DNA of 64,000 bases. Origin: Oegoconia quadripuncta (Eukaryota; Arthropoda; Insecta; Lepidoptera; Autostichidae). The notes beneath the pieces were generated by a model that did no database searches, was not told where the DNA came from, and saw nothing but the letters and a program-made list of their open reading frames with translations. The translations under genes and the position numbers were made by a program. The DNA is taken from positions 16,927,124-16,991,123 of the forward strand of contig OX438741.1 of the NCBI GenBank assembly GCA_949316235.1. Direction: 5' to 3'. Positions 1 to 9,949 of the stretch are shown here, piece after piece; positions within the stretch are counted from its first letter, which is position 1, and each line of letters opens with the position of its first letter.

Positions 1-364
1 TGGTGGTTAATTTCATCCAAATCACTGTAATTTACAACTGGACCCGTTTCATAATAATAATAAATAATAAAGGCAGGATAGGGTATACGTCGTACCAGTC
101 GTTCTCTCGACTACCGGAATCATCCCTAGACATTTACACCACAGCCTTAATCTTCTTGATCTGAAACCATCTACGTACCTATGCAAAAAGCCGCCATTTT
201 AAATACTTGTCGTATTGTCAGAAAATTCCTCCAAATTGATGAAAACGGTCAAACTGACTTAAGATTTTAAAATAAATAGCAATATAACACATCTTTTCAA
301 TTAGTTTCCATCTTTACAATAATATTACATTTTATATTACATATTTACAAAACAATAGCAATCA
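1..364. other. AT-rich sequence, nothing recognised
   Basis: No open frame with family resemblance and no repeat shared with the rest of the window was seen here. Confidence 0.4.
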
Positions 365-585
365 ACATAACGACCAGCTAACACCAGACCTCATTATCGC
401 CTAAATAATCATCTATCCTGTAATAACCCTTCTTACACAGAGTTTCATTAATGTGGCGTTTAAATTTCTGCTCTGTTAAACTCAATACATGTTCTGGTAT
501 TTTATTGTAAAATCGTATGCTGTGTCCCACAAAGGATGCGCTAACCTTGCTAAGTCTAAATTGTGGAATTTCAATTTTTGTTTTT
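365..585 (-). mobile_element. Jockey/CR1-like LINE, C-terminal fragment
   Basis: Read on the minus strand, this segment encodes the C-terminal tail typical of insect jockey/CR1-like reverse transcriptases. It has a basic stretch ending in FRLSKVSASF, then IRFYNKIPEHVL and a KGYYRIDDYL block. The same order of motifs occurs at 48060-48560 and, on the plus strand, at 36405-36835. Only the last 65 or so codons remain and no reverse transcriptase core is present, so this is a dead 5'-truncated copy. Confidence 0.7.
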
Positions 586-609
586 TTTTCTAGTATTCAT
601 TATAGTATA

Positions 610-713
610 TTTAGTATGGAATGCCAACAATTTTCGGCTGGTCACTCCACTGCTGATTACGAACAACTTTCTAATAGGAACCATAGCCTGTATTGTTGGA
701 CTTCCATACTAAA
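610..713. mobile_element. Short foldback MITE, copy 1
   Basis: The left end TTTAGTATGGAATGCCAACA and the right end TGTTGGACTTCCATACTAAA are imperfect inverted repeats around a core of about 60 bp. A second, more symmetrical copy is at 24795-24946. There is no coding capacity. Confidence 0.6.
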
Positions 714-719
714 GGTGGT

Positions 720-1088
720 TTAATAATGGTTACTTTAAATTGTGATGAATGTGACGTGGCAGAAGATGTCTATCACATTCTTGAGGAGTGTGTGCGGAAC
801 GAGGCTGAGAGACAACATCTTAGAATAGTATTAGATATTGATTTGTACAATATAGGAGTCATTAATTGCATTTTGGCATCACCGATGTCGGATGTGGCCA
901 AAATGTTACTGGAACTCGTCAGGGTGGGCCTCAGGCGCCGTAGTAGGAGGTCACATTAAACATGTCACTCTCCTGCGGCGGCGTTGCCTGGGGACCGCTT
1001 TGTAATTAAGTTATGCAATCTACCATAGGGATTTGTACTCATGAGGGTGATATTTTCAAATTGAAAAAACCCTCTATAAATAAATAAA
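720..1088 (+). mobile_element. LINE C-terminal zinc-knuckle region with 3' tail
   Basis: Codons from about 726 to 957 give a CDECD...HILEEC motif followed by an arginine-rich end (VRVGLRRRSRRSH). The pattern is the C-terminal CxxC...H....C finger of R1/jockey-type reverse transcriptases. A stop at 957-959 is followed by an untranslated stretch ending in repeated TAAATAAATAAAA, as expected for a LINE 3' end. A related C-terminal piece lies on the minus strand at 55948-56133. It is 5'-truncated. Confidence 0.6.
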
Positions 1089-1154
1089 AACATCTAATAT
1101 CTCGACATTAATCCAGATTAAGGTCAAGAGCGATCCCATTCTCATTAAAAAAAA

Positions 1155-1226
1155 AAAAAAAATGATTACTTTGATGGGTAATCGAAAATTTTTTGATCGA
1201 ATTCGGCTATGGTTCCTTGGGGAAAG
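1155..1226. repeat. Fragment shared with the 24.8 and 25.2 kb foldback elements
   Basis: The words GGGTAATCGAAAATTTTTT and GATCGAATTCGGCTATGGTT recur with small changes near 24765-24860 and 25245-25300. This marks a dispersed short repeat that accompanies the foldback MITE family. Confidence 0.45.
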
Positions 1227-1449
1227 TTTTTTTTTTTTTTTTTATGCACAACGGATTGGTACTTGACCTCAATCACACCTGATGATAAGTGAAGATGAGG
1301 TCGAAGGTGGAAGCGTACTGACCCGGAAACCCCAACACATTTGGGGGACTGGCTATCTTATCTCTGACAACCGGAACACAACAATGCTATCACATTGCTG
1401 CTTGGCGGCAGATTTAGATAAGATGGTGGTAGCTAGCCAGGCGGACAGG
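1227..1449 (-). mobile_element. SINE-A, head-truncated copy
   Basis: This is a minus-strand copy of the commonest SINE in the window. The plus strand begins with a T-run (the A-tail), then the family body with CTGATGATAAGTGAAGATGA, GGCTATCTTATCTCTGACAA and GATAAGATGGTGGTAGCTAG. It breaks off before the tRNA-like head, so it is 5'-truncated. Confidence 0.85.
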
Positions 1450-1555
1450 CGCACAAGTTGTTCGTAATCAAGAGTGAATTCACCAATAAACAGGAATTAC
1501 ACGAATTCAAATTCACCCTGTAGCATTTGAATCTTGTATATTAATACACAAATAA
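1450..1555. repeat. Dispersed repeat, inverted copy near 24.6 kb
   Basis: The sequence around CGAATTCAAATTCACCC, with CGTAATCAAGAGTG upstream, reappears inverted at 24575-24650. It abuts SINE-A directly. Its family is unknown. Confidence 0.45.
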
Positions 1556-1974
1556 AAGGAAGTCCTGTGTGTGTAGCATAAAGTACAGTTAACCACAAAA
1601 CCGCCACGTGCCGCAGTCAACGCCAGGTGCTCCGACCGCACACCCCGCTCTAAATTTAACGTCTTTATTCCTGTTTGCGAGTGTACTTCTCACTTTCTGC
1701 AAATTTCAAATCCTGTAATTGGAAGGTGGCGATTTTGAAATAGCTCGATTTATTTTTGTATTTCAATGTATAGGATGTGGGTGAAATGAGAATGTAACAA
1801 TGAAATCAGATCATACTAGTTAAAATATCATTCTTGGGAAACGATGTATGCGCATTTATAACCTTATACCTGAGAATAATAATAAATTGAGAAACAATTT
1901 AAAAATTATGTCAAAACACATTAACAAAAATTTAAGACACCCCCGAAAAAAAGCGATTAAAAAACGGCTGAACC

Positions 1975-2163
1975 GAAGTTGATAAAAAATCTGACATCAA
2001 TATGTTTTGTACGTCTATGGTACGTTGGGTTTGTCGCCAACCTAGCTGCTGATTTGTTGTCAAAATTCATGACAACGATGTCGCTACATCCCAGCAGCTC
2101 AGCCAGCAACGCACGACAGTACACTGCCTCTTTCGTAGCCTCACTCAAGGCAATATGGCCCAT
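1975..2163 (-). mobile_element. Ty1/copia retrotransposon RNase H fragment
   Basis: The minus-strand frame reads IALSEATKEAVYCRALLAEL, then a DN-SA-LA-NP run and HRRTKHIDVRFF. These are the hallmark C-terminal RNase H motifs of Ty1/copia polyproteins (ALSEATKEA..., DNKSA, H-R-TKHIDVR). About 60 codons survive with no reverse transcriptase or LTR nearby, so it is a fossil. The DN of DNKSA supplies a conserved acidic residue. This identification rests on motif recognition and is fairly secure. Confidence 0.8.
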
Positions 2164-2221
2164 AACCTATTGGAAATATAAATCAGCAATAGAAGTCCAA
2201 AATATCATTTACGATTGACGT

Positions 2222-2849
2222 AGAATTTTTCAGCGAGAGCGCGACAGATGACAACCGCCATCAACCCACAAAAACCTTGCGAACTAGCCAGGACTAAAAG
2301 CTGGAGTTTTACAACCTCAACAGTCTCTACTGTATATCTCAATTTGCAAATCATCCTGTACATGTTTTAAAGGGTTGCTTTTAGAGTAACTCTTGGAATC
2401 GAGCCGCACCTGGCTATTTAGTTGAGTTAAAAATAACAAAACATTCCATTGCTGGCAGTGGCGAATCAATGATGGCTGGTCACGTATGTACTAAAATAAT
2501 AATTTGAACTACATTGTAATTTCCATATGTAACCTTTCAATATGGTGATCAGAAAACCCTTACTCAGTGCACTTTTGTTGTTTTTTTTTAAATTCTAGTG
2601 GCAAATTAAGCCAAATAGTTTGATTATTAAAGTTATAGGCACTAGCTAAAAACATTCAAATAAAGAACAATCTTTGATCGCCGTGTGCGGTACATGCTTG
2701 TTCTAAATTTGGATGTAAAAAGAACTGAAAAATTAAACACGCACACGCCGCGCGAGACTTTAGCGGATTTCAGGAAAACTTCGAAAACCAATTTATCATT
2801 CTAAATTAAAATGTTTGATCAAGGTTATTCTGACATTAATCCTTAGGTA
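2222..2849. other. Intergenic, nothing recognised
   Basis: AT-rich sequence left of the pogo-like transposon. No coding frame and no shared repeat were seen. Confidence 0.4.
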
Positions 2850-2892
2850 GGGGAGAGTGGGGTAATCACGAACGCGGGGTAAACCCGAACAC
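2850..2892 (+). repeat. Left terminal inverted repeat and subterminal motifs
   Basis: It begins GGGGAGAGTGGGG and contains two head-to-tail copies of a 15-bp motif, GGGGTAATCACGAAC and GGGGTAAACCCGAAC. More copies occur at about 3216 (GGGGTAAAGGCGAAC) and 3240 (CGGGTAATCCCGAAC). Repeated subterminal words of this kind are often transposase binding sites; that role is inference here. Confidence 0.8.
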
Positions 2893-3005
2893 AACGGTTC
2901 TGATGTGTTAGAAAGAGATAGGCATATTTCACTTGTCGCCATCTCGGAGATCACGCCACTACTAGTGCCAGTCAACGACTCAAGCGAAGCGAACGCACGT
3001 ACTTA

Positions 3006-3316
3006 TCAAGGTATGCATTTTGTTATATTTTGCAAGTTTTTCATGTAATTTTTTTCGTAAATTCAACTTGGTATTACTTGATATTTATTAACAATGTTTC
3101 TTTAATGTTTACACACTGGAATACTTACATATTAAGCTGCTAAATAACAATGACGTAATCGGCAAAAGTTATATAACCTAAAATATTTATTTCAATATTT
3201 TTTTTTTGATCCCGCGGGGTAAAGGCGAACATTCCATGTCGGGTAATCCCGAACGTTCGTCATTGCCCCACCATTTTGTTGGTTCCCAGTTCATATATTT
3301 TTTATTATTGTTCCAG
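3006..3316 (+). other. Possible 5' UTR intron of the transposase gene
   Basis: A donor-like TCAAG/GTATGC lies at about 3005-3015 and an acceptor-like TTATTGTTCCAG ends at 3316, directly before the ATG chosen for the transposase. If spliced, the upstream in-frame ATG at 3206 would be removed. This is seen only as splice-like sequence. Confidence 0.4.
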
Positions 3317-5200
3317 ATGCCTCGTAATTACAAACGAAAGACAGTGACGAAATACAGTCTAGAAGATCTTAAAAAGGCTGTAGACGATGTTAAAACCAAT
3401 AAACTTAGCATCGGCAAAGCTGCAGAAACTTATAACGTTCCGAAAACGACCATTTTTGATCACCTAAAGAAGCCAGTGATTAAATTGCCAATACCTGGTC
3501 GAAAAATTTTATTCACAGACGAGCAAGAAGCGGAACTCGTAGATTATATCATCAAATGCAGTAAACTTTATTACGGCCTAACCATAAAAAAAATTCGCCA
3601 AATTGCGTACCAATATGCTGAAAAGAACAAACTTTCTCACAATTTCGACCGAGTAAAACAGCTAGCCGGGAAAGACTGGTATTACAGCTTCATGAAAAGA
3701 CATCCCAGCCTGTCTCTGAGGACACCTGAGGCGACTTCACTTAATCGTATCACAGCATTCAATGAAACTGACGTTCAAGTTTTTTATAATAATTTGAAGG
3801 CCATACAAGAGAAATATCATATTCAACCTGATAGAATTTTTAACGTCGATGTGACAGGTATATCAACAGTCCAGAAAAATCAGAAAATAGTGGCAGTAAG
3901 AGGTCAGAAACAAGTCGGTAAGGCAACGAGTGCCGAAAGGGGGTCTACAACAACAGTGGTTTGTGCGTTTAGTGCAGCCGGTCAATACATTCCACCATGT
4001 TTTATATTTAAAAGAAAACGCATGAATCCACTATTACTAAAAGGTAGTAACCCTAACATGATTGGAGCTGTGTCAGACTCTGGATGGATAAATGAAAGCC
4101 TTTTTGTTGATTGGCTACACCACTTCATTTCATATGCAAAGCCTTCAAAAGAAGATCCAGCGTTGCTCATATTGGATAAACATGAAAGCCACATAAGTCT
4201 TGATGCTTATTCACTATGCAGAGAACATGGAATCATTATGCTGACTTTGCCACCACACACCTCACACAAACTCCAACCTTTGGACTTGACATATTTTGGC
4301 CCTATCAAGACAGCATACAATCAAGAATGTGAGAATCACATGGCTGATCGATTTGGACAGTCCATCACACAATATGACATAGTAGAATTGTTTACGAATG
4401 CTTTTAACCGATGTAGTAACCTTCAAAAAGCAGCAAGTGGTTTTAGATCTGCAGGAATATATCCCTTGCGCCCCATTGAATTCGATTCGATTGAGCCAAA
4501 ATTATCCCAAAATGACGCACAGACAACAATGAACCCACTACAAACCATTGATACGAATACACAAGTCTCAAATAACCAAGTAACTGAAGTTCAACAAGTT
4601 CCCAATGCTGATACGACTGCAGTAACCCAAGTTCACAGTGTTGAAGATTTTAACGTCCAGGCATCCGATACAGGTCTTGCTAATTCACAAAGCGAAAATA
4701 CAAGCACACATGAAGTTCATCTATCCAATATTGTTGAATTACCTGTGATTCCTCCAAGAGTATCAAAACGCAATATTATGAAGAGAAAATCTACTATTCT
4801 GACGAGCACACCTATAAAAGAGCAGTTAGAAGAAAAGGAAAACAGAAAAAGAGCAAAAGCAGAAAAAAGCAAGAAAAAACCAGAAAAAAAACCAAATAAA
4901 GGATCTCAAATAAAAAGACTGAAATGTAGTGATAAGAAACCTTTGAATACAGAAATTAAACGAGTATTAAAGAATTTCAAAAATATAAAAGTATTTAATG
5001 ATCCTAGTCAAAATACAAAAGAAAAAGGAAAAAAGAAGGGAAATGAAGACTTCTTTTGTATTTTTTGTGAAGAAAAATATATAGATCCCCCCGATGAAGA
5101 CTGGATAAAGTGTTACGTGAGTGAAAAATGGGCTCACGAGAATTGTACCGACGGACAGTCAACATCGGCGGGTTATAAATGTGATCACTGTCGTTATTAA
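3317..5200 (+). CDS. Pogo/Tigger-like transposase with C-terminal PHD-like finger
   Basis: A 627-residue protein that would bind the element ends and cut and paste the element. Residues about 11-50 form a Psq-type helix-turn-helix (SIGKAAETYNVPKTTIFDHL). Residues about 61-140 match the CENP-B type second DNA-binding domain (TDEQEAELVDYI, WYYSFMKRHP). The DDE core has D178 (FNVDVTG, usually DETG, so the E is V here), D287 (LILDKHESH) and D323 (HKLQPLD). A lysine- and glutamate-rich linker follows (about 500-575). A C4HC3-like finger ends the protein (CIFC, W-I-K-C, WAHENC, CDHC). An in-frame ATG at 3206 would add 37 residues. I prefer 3317 because the MPRNYKRKT start is usual for jerky/Tigger proteins and a splice acceptor precedes it. 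No stop or frameshift is seen. Family assignment is secure; activity is inferred. Confidence 0.9.
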   Translation: MPRNYKRKTVTKYSLEDLKKAVDDVKTNKLSIGKAAETYNVPKTTIFDHLKKPVIKLPIPGRKILFTDEQEAELVDYIIKCSKLYYGLTIKKIRQIAYQYAEKNKLSHNFDRVKQLAGKDWYYSFMKRHPSLSLRTPEATSLNRITAFNETDVQVFYNNLKAIQEKYHIQPDRIFNVDVTGISTVQKNQKIVAVRGQKQVGKATSAERGSTTTVVCAFSAAGQYIPPCFIFKRKRMNPLLLKGSNPNMIGAVSDSGWINESLFVDWLHHFISYAKPSKEDPALLILDKHESHISLDAYSLCREHGIIMLTLPPHTSHKLQPLDLTYFGPIKTAYNQECENHMADRFGQSITQYDIVELFTNAFNRCSNLQKAASGFRSAGIYPLRPIEFDSIEPKLSQNDAQTTMNPLQTIDTNTQVSNNQVTEVQQVPNADTTAVTQVHSVEDFNVQASDTGLANSQSENTSTHEVHLSNIVELPVIPPRVSKRNIMKRKSTILTSTPIKEQLEEKENRKRAKAEKSKKKPEKKPNKGSQIKRLKCSDKKPLNTEIKRVLKNFKNIKVFNDPSQNTKEKGKKKGNEDFFCIFCEEKYIDPPDEDWIKCYVSEKWAHENCTDGQSTSAGYKCDHCRY

Positions 5201-5221
5201 TATTACGTAATTACGTACGTA

Positions 5222-5457
5222 ATTACCCCACTTGGCGTTCGTGTTTACCCGACTAATGTCGGGGAAAGCCGAACACTAAGGGTTTTGTTTTTTATTCATA
5301 TTTTCATACTTTATTAAAAAAATATAAATGTTATGTAGTTAATTAGTTACATCGATTAGCAAACTTTATAACAAAACAATAAAAGAAGCTCTGTGATTAA
5401 ATTTCACTGTTTTATTTGAGTGTTCCCTTAGGTGTTCGTATTTACCCCACTTTCCCC
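5222..5457 (+). repeat. Right subterminal motifs and terminal inverted repeat
   Basis: Inverted copies of the left-end motif are found as GTTCGTGTTTACCCG at about 5238-5252 and GTTCGTATTTACCCC at about 5433-5447. A degenerate direct copy, GGGGAAAGCCGAAC, is at about 5261. The terminus CCCCACTTTCCCC abuts TA at 5458. Confidence 0.75.
5378..5383 (+). promoter_or_regulatory. Polyadenylation signal of transposase gene
   Basis: An AATAAA hexamer lies 178 bp after the transposase stop and inside the element, before the right terminal repeat. Confidence 0.55.
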
Positions 5458-5857
5458 TATATTACTATTAACAACGTAAGCCTTTCTCAAGACAAGCCAC
5501 CAGAAAACTAAGTTACAAATTATAATTGCGTACCTCCCTGACGTAATTAGACTCCCGTCGTCCGCCTTATCTTCCGGAGTTTTCCTCTTACCGCACCTAA
5601 CTTCACTTTTATCAGGTGAAACTTTTGGAGCAAATTGAAAATTTTACGAGGCCAACCTCTGGTTGAATTAATTGTGTTATCAAATATTAATGCGCTATCT
5701 TGCTCGCCCGTTAATTACAGTTGGAATTTGTGAATTTGTACCGTTACGGTTTTCATGTCTGCTTTAGTTAAAGCCGCGGTATCACGTAAAAATTTGATAT
5801 TACGTAAGCGTCTTAAAAGTAAATTATGGTTACTTGATACATCTATCCATTAGACGT
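5458..5857. other. Intergenic, nothing recognised
   Basis: No supported feature between the transposon and the next LINE fragment. Confidence 0.4.
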
Positions 5858-6045
5858 CTTTAATTTTTCTTCTTCTTTAATTTAAGAGCTATGCTTTTGC
5901 CGGTGGAGTAATAGCCACGTCTCTCTGCTTACCGTCCTCGATTTAACCTCTTGGTACGACACGACATTCACCTTTTCTTTCACTTGGTCAAGTAATTGCT
6001 CCTAGGTCTTCCCTTTCTACACTTTCTTTCAATCTTATCTAGGGC
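5858..6045 (-). mobile_element. LINE C-terminal fragment (KIEGKRGRG family)
   Basis: On the minus strand this is a degraded copy of the segment at 9950-10290 and 23108-23285. It shares the words for FDQVKEKVNV..YQEVK and the terminal RETW..L-H-Q-E block. All three copies end just after the same stop region, so they are 5'-truncated retrotransposon ends. Confidence 0.65.
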
Positions 6046-7379
6046 GCTTATGTGGTACCAAATTTAGCGATAGAACGAACGGCAGATTATTAGCGATCAA
6101 TAACAACAATTTTTATGTGCTACGACGACGATTAGGCCCTAATTCCGCAAAAAAATTTTGTTTGGGTTCTTCCAGCAACCAGACCTCTATTCCGATTAAA
6201 TTTTACTGCTCATTCACAAAGCAGACTCCCGAGAGAAGAATGAGCAAGAAACTCTAGGGTTGCTGTTTTAATGAATAATAAGGTAGCTATGTCCCTATTA
6301 CTTATCATTCAAAAAATCATTGATTTTATAATAGCCATTTGCTAATAATTTCTGTTTTATGATTACTTCAAAATCCGTGAATGCCTTTGAATGCCTGGAT
6401 GTATGTAGAAGCCACTTTGCATTTCGAGGGCGCCATATTAGATTTTGTAAATCATTCTGCCACTTTACTGAAGAATGACTTGACCGTGACTAGCCTCTGT
6501 ATACGCCAAGTATACGACGAATTACTTGTTTTGACATTGGCAGAATCATCGTGCACAACGATGCAGCCATAACACTAAATTGGAATTGGAATTAGACAAT
6601 TATACCTTTCAAATAAAATCTGAGTTCGCACTGCACCGCGACGCTTTCCATGTGGCGAAAGCTTTAAGTTCAATATTTTTTTTAGTACTGCGGAGACGTC
6701 TTGACTACAACCTCATGTGGTGGTTGCTAAAGATGTAGCTAAAGATGAAGTTTCCAGTAATTGCCTATTTATTCTAGACTAGAAGAGATATTAAATATTG
6801 GAAGAGGAACACCACGCCGGCAGTTCCACAAAATAAAATTCATGACTATATCCCATCATTCTGACGTTGACCCAAGAAAGCGGAACCAAAGGTGTTACCA
6901 GCTAATTTTAATACGAAATGGTGCTATTTTGATACTTAATATTACGATTATAGAGCACAGCTGGTGGACATTTAAAAATAATTATGTTTACCTTGTGCCC
7001 GGCGCACGAATGTTTTCGTTCAGACTATATTCGGGCCTGTTTTGAATACCTTTAGGTTTGTTTTTAGTTAAATTTAATACGCGAGGTAGTTTACTGGCTT
7101 ATTGTTTTGTTTTCAAAACATTCACCGTTTTGGACGCTAGTGCAAAATTTTTGGTGTTCCGTATCAAAAATAGCAACGGAATTTGCATTTCTTTCCATTT
7201 GCCTTAATCTTTCTGACGTCATCGTTGGATTGAAGCAGGTGCTTAATTACTTATATTGTACTAGTCTGTACATTCACAGATTCACTATATCCATATTCGG
7301 ACGTATTTACTACGTATTTCTTTTAATATATTTACACTACGCTATACATACATAAATACTGCAATGTCTCAAGACGAAA
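6046..7379. other. Long stretch without recognised genes
   Basis: Several short open frames are present (for example 6381-6572 and 6761-7045), but none has domains, repeats or splice context to support it. No shared repeat was noticed. Confidence 0.35.
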
Positions 7380-7805
7380 GTCTTTGATCAGTGTGTGTTG
7401 CCAGTAATGACACATGGAACGAAACGTGGTCGTTCACTATGGGCCTCGTAAGAACGCTCAAGGTCACCCAAAGAGCAATGGAGAGAGCTATGCTCGGCGT
7501 CTCCTTACGGGATCCAATCAGAAATGAGAAGATCCGCAGCAAAGTGACCGATATAATCCGAAGAATTGCCAATCTTAAGTGGCAGTGGGCGGGGCACATT
7601 GCTGTAGGACCGACGGCCCTTGGGGCGGAAAGATTCTCAAGTGGTGAGCACTGGAAGACGCAGCGTGGGCAGGCCCCCCACGAGTGGACCCACGATTTGG
7701 TAAAGATCGCGGGAAGCCGCTGGATGCTGGCAACGCAGGACTGATCGTTGTGGATTGGGGAAGGCTTTTGTCTAGCACTGGACGTCTTTCGGCTGATATG
7801 ATGAT
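7380..7805 (+). mobile_element. RTE-like LINE C-terminal fragment
   Basis: The plus strand carries the C-terminal end of an RTE-clade reverse transcriptase. It starts with a degraded LP-V-T-G-ET-W motif, then KVTQRAMERAMLGVSLRD, KVTDIIRRIANLKWQWAGHI and HDLVKIAGSRWMLATQD. Small indels break the frame near 7600-7680. The 3' end GTCTAGCACTGGACGTC...GATGATG is the usual lepidopteran RTE tail. It is 5'-truncated and not functional. Confidence 0.8.
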
Positions 7806-8129
7806 ACATACACTAACTACAGACTTTTATTTATTTATTTGTTATTATACAGCTCATTATTATACTGACGTAGCCTCCGTGCGTCACTGTAGACATTTGT
7901 GAGCACTGAAAACCATCGCTGTTATTCATCGCAGCATGAGCATTTGTGCACGCCGCAACACCTGACAACCATTGTGCGCATTTTATTTATAAACTGTATT
8001 TCTTTTTTAGCTATATTTCACTACATCTTTGTTTTGTATCGTGTTGTGGTGTTCATAATAAACTATGTTCTTTTCTTCTTATTCATTTATTTCAGAAACT
8101 TTTCGACGTTCTCATTATAATCATATCAT

Positions 8130-8345
8130 CCACAGGATGTCCACTACTTTATATAGGCTCCCCTATACATTTCCAGAGCGACCGGCTGAAAGCGGCTTGC
8201 ATTCAGCGACTTCCCGCGACCTTCATCAGGTCGTCTGTCCTCTTTATGAGTGGACGTCTTACGCTGCGCTTGCCCGTGCGTCTGTCCACTGCGACTTCAA
8301 CTTACTGCTAACAGACCTTCGCTGAACTATGTCGATCACCTTCTG
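8130..8345 (-). mobile_element. RTE-like LINE fragment, minus strand
   Basis: The reverse strand reads KVIDIVQR...LKSQWTDA, then an out-of-frame TDDLMKVAGSRWMQAA-like block. These are the same blocks as the copy at 7380-7805 with more decay. The two copies lie in opposite orientations only about 330 bp apart. Confidence 0.6.
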
Positions 8346-8579
8346 TCGACGTACTATACAAACTAAATAATTCAAATTGGATTTTGAAGACGATGGTAGC
8401 TGAAACACAGAAGATCTGTTGCTTGGAAATAAAGAACGGCCACTACACTCGGTTGCATTGCTAGTTTTAGACGGTACAATTATTGTCGAAAATAGTACTC
8501 TTATGTGGCGACACATAACATCGTAGTATTTAATTAAAGCTACATTTGACGTCTAGGAACGCAGGTGAAACTGGCACCC

Positions 8580-8795
8580 ACCCAATAATGTCACCCGTTA
8601 ACAATCCAGACACCAATCACTCGCACCTTCGCGGATTACTCGCAGGGCACGCATTGGGACGCGCGCGGAATCACAGGCGCTCGAGCATGTGAAGCATGCT
8701 TCAGCATGAGAAACATGCGACGCGCGCTCCGCGGTGACGGTCCAGGTCGTGATGGTAACGATTTATCGGTGCTAAATTGTTTTGTAAAGGTGAGT
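8580..8795 (+). promoter_or_regulatory. CpG-richer patch with possible first exon
   Basis: The patch 8600-8760 is rich in CGCG words in an AT-rich setting. An ATG at 8706 stays open for 28 codons to a good splice donor (GTAAAG/GTGAGT, donor at 8790). No downstream exon was recognised and the peptide has no known motif. It could be the promoter and first exon of a host gene, or chance. Confidence 0.25.
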
Positions 8796-9689
8796 GCTAA
8801 ATTGGATGAAGATTTAGAAGCTCCTAGAAGACGTAAGGCGTGCTTTACACATTCCGAGCGGTTGAATTGATCAATCTAAAACCATAATACCATTAAAGTC
8901 ACTGCACCCAATTATCTAACTTAAACGGGAATGCACTATATCGCCAGATTCCCCAAGGAGTAAAGTTTAAATTTTCAAATTCGACTAAGGAAGGAGTTGG
9001 CGATACAGAGCTTACCATTGAACAGATAATAGGGGCCAGACAGTAAAGCATTCTCTATACTCTTAACATTTTCTCTCTGTTTTCTTAGTATTGGTGGTAC
9101 GGGTCATAACCAACCACGCGGGCCCACTGGAAATTGGTGGACTTGTCACCTGACAGTGTTTTCAAATCGACTTTGTAGGCCATAGACTTCGTTTAATCGG
9201 GAGCTTATAATTACTTGTTTGAAATTACGAATAGGTGCGTGCCTTATATCACTGTCCCTTATTACAATGTTATATGTTAAGTGGGTCGGAAAGAGATGCA
9301 GATAGATGGACGCGCTGGTAATTCGCGCAGACACATAACCTTCAGCTGTTTTATTTTTAGGACTCCTAATCAAATCACCAATAATTCATCTTCATGTGAT
9401 ATGGAAAGAATAGTTTCTTCATGGTCAGTTATATCTATAACGTAATAGACGATTTCTAATGTGTAAAATGAATTAAAATTAGAATCGTTTACGAAGATAA
9501 GGTTGAATGTGGAAACACTCAATCTTTATCCATAAACAACACCCCAAATAACAGGTGCGCATCATTCAAAACAGAATAATAAAATCCAATCAGCGGCCGT
9601 TGGTACTCTGATAAAACAAATATATTTCTATTGGAAAACAAACCTAACGGCTCTCGCGTCCGGAGCGCCTCGGCTGTAAATTACCTGTT
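8796..9689. other. Intergenic, nothing recognised
   Basis: There is no supported gene or repeat. A 22-base T-run sits at about 9690-9711. Confidence 0.35.
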
Positions 9690-9949
9690 TTTTTTTTTTT
9701 TTTTTTTTTTAATCTTAATTTTAAGAGCTTAGTCAATATTGACTATGTCGCTCTATTGTACACTTAGTAGTTCATCATCCCCTTAGGTTGACACCTACTT
9801 TAACTAATTTGTATAGTGGTTTTACTGAAATGTTTGGTGCGTTTGCGCTCGATCGACATGTGTAGTGCGCGTAAGCAGTTTTAATACTTTGAGATATATT
9901 ATTAGACAATAATGAAATGGATATTAACACAAAGTGATAGGGAAAGGTT

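Larger units (their letters stand above)
2850..5457 (+). mobile_element. Complete pogo/Tigger-like DNA transposon
   Basis: A 2608-bp element bounded by TA dinucleotides at 2848-2849 and 5458-5459. The left end is GGGGAGAGTGGGGTAA and the right end, read inward on the other strand, is GGGGAAAGTGGGGTAA, followed on both sides by a short spacer and CGAAC. A TA target duplication and a DDD transposase place it in the pogo/Tigger branch of Tc1/mariner. The motif GGGGTAA-NNN-CGAAC is repeated several times near both ends. The single large ORF is intact and the ends match, so this copy could be young. A polyadenylation signal lies at 5378-5383. Confidence 0.9.

Noticed and set aside
3982..4194. Minus-strand frame inside the transposase
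   Set aside because: Shadow of the pogo-type transposase CDS.
7369..7809. 146-codon minus-strand frame
   Set aside because: Antisense of the RTE-like fragment on the plus strand.
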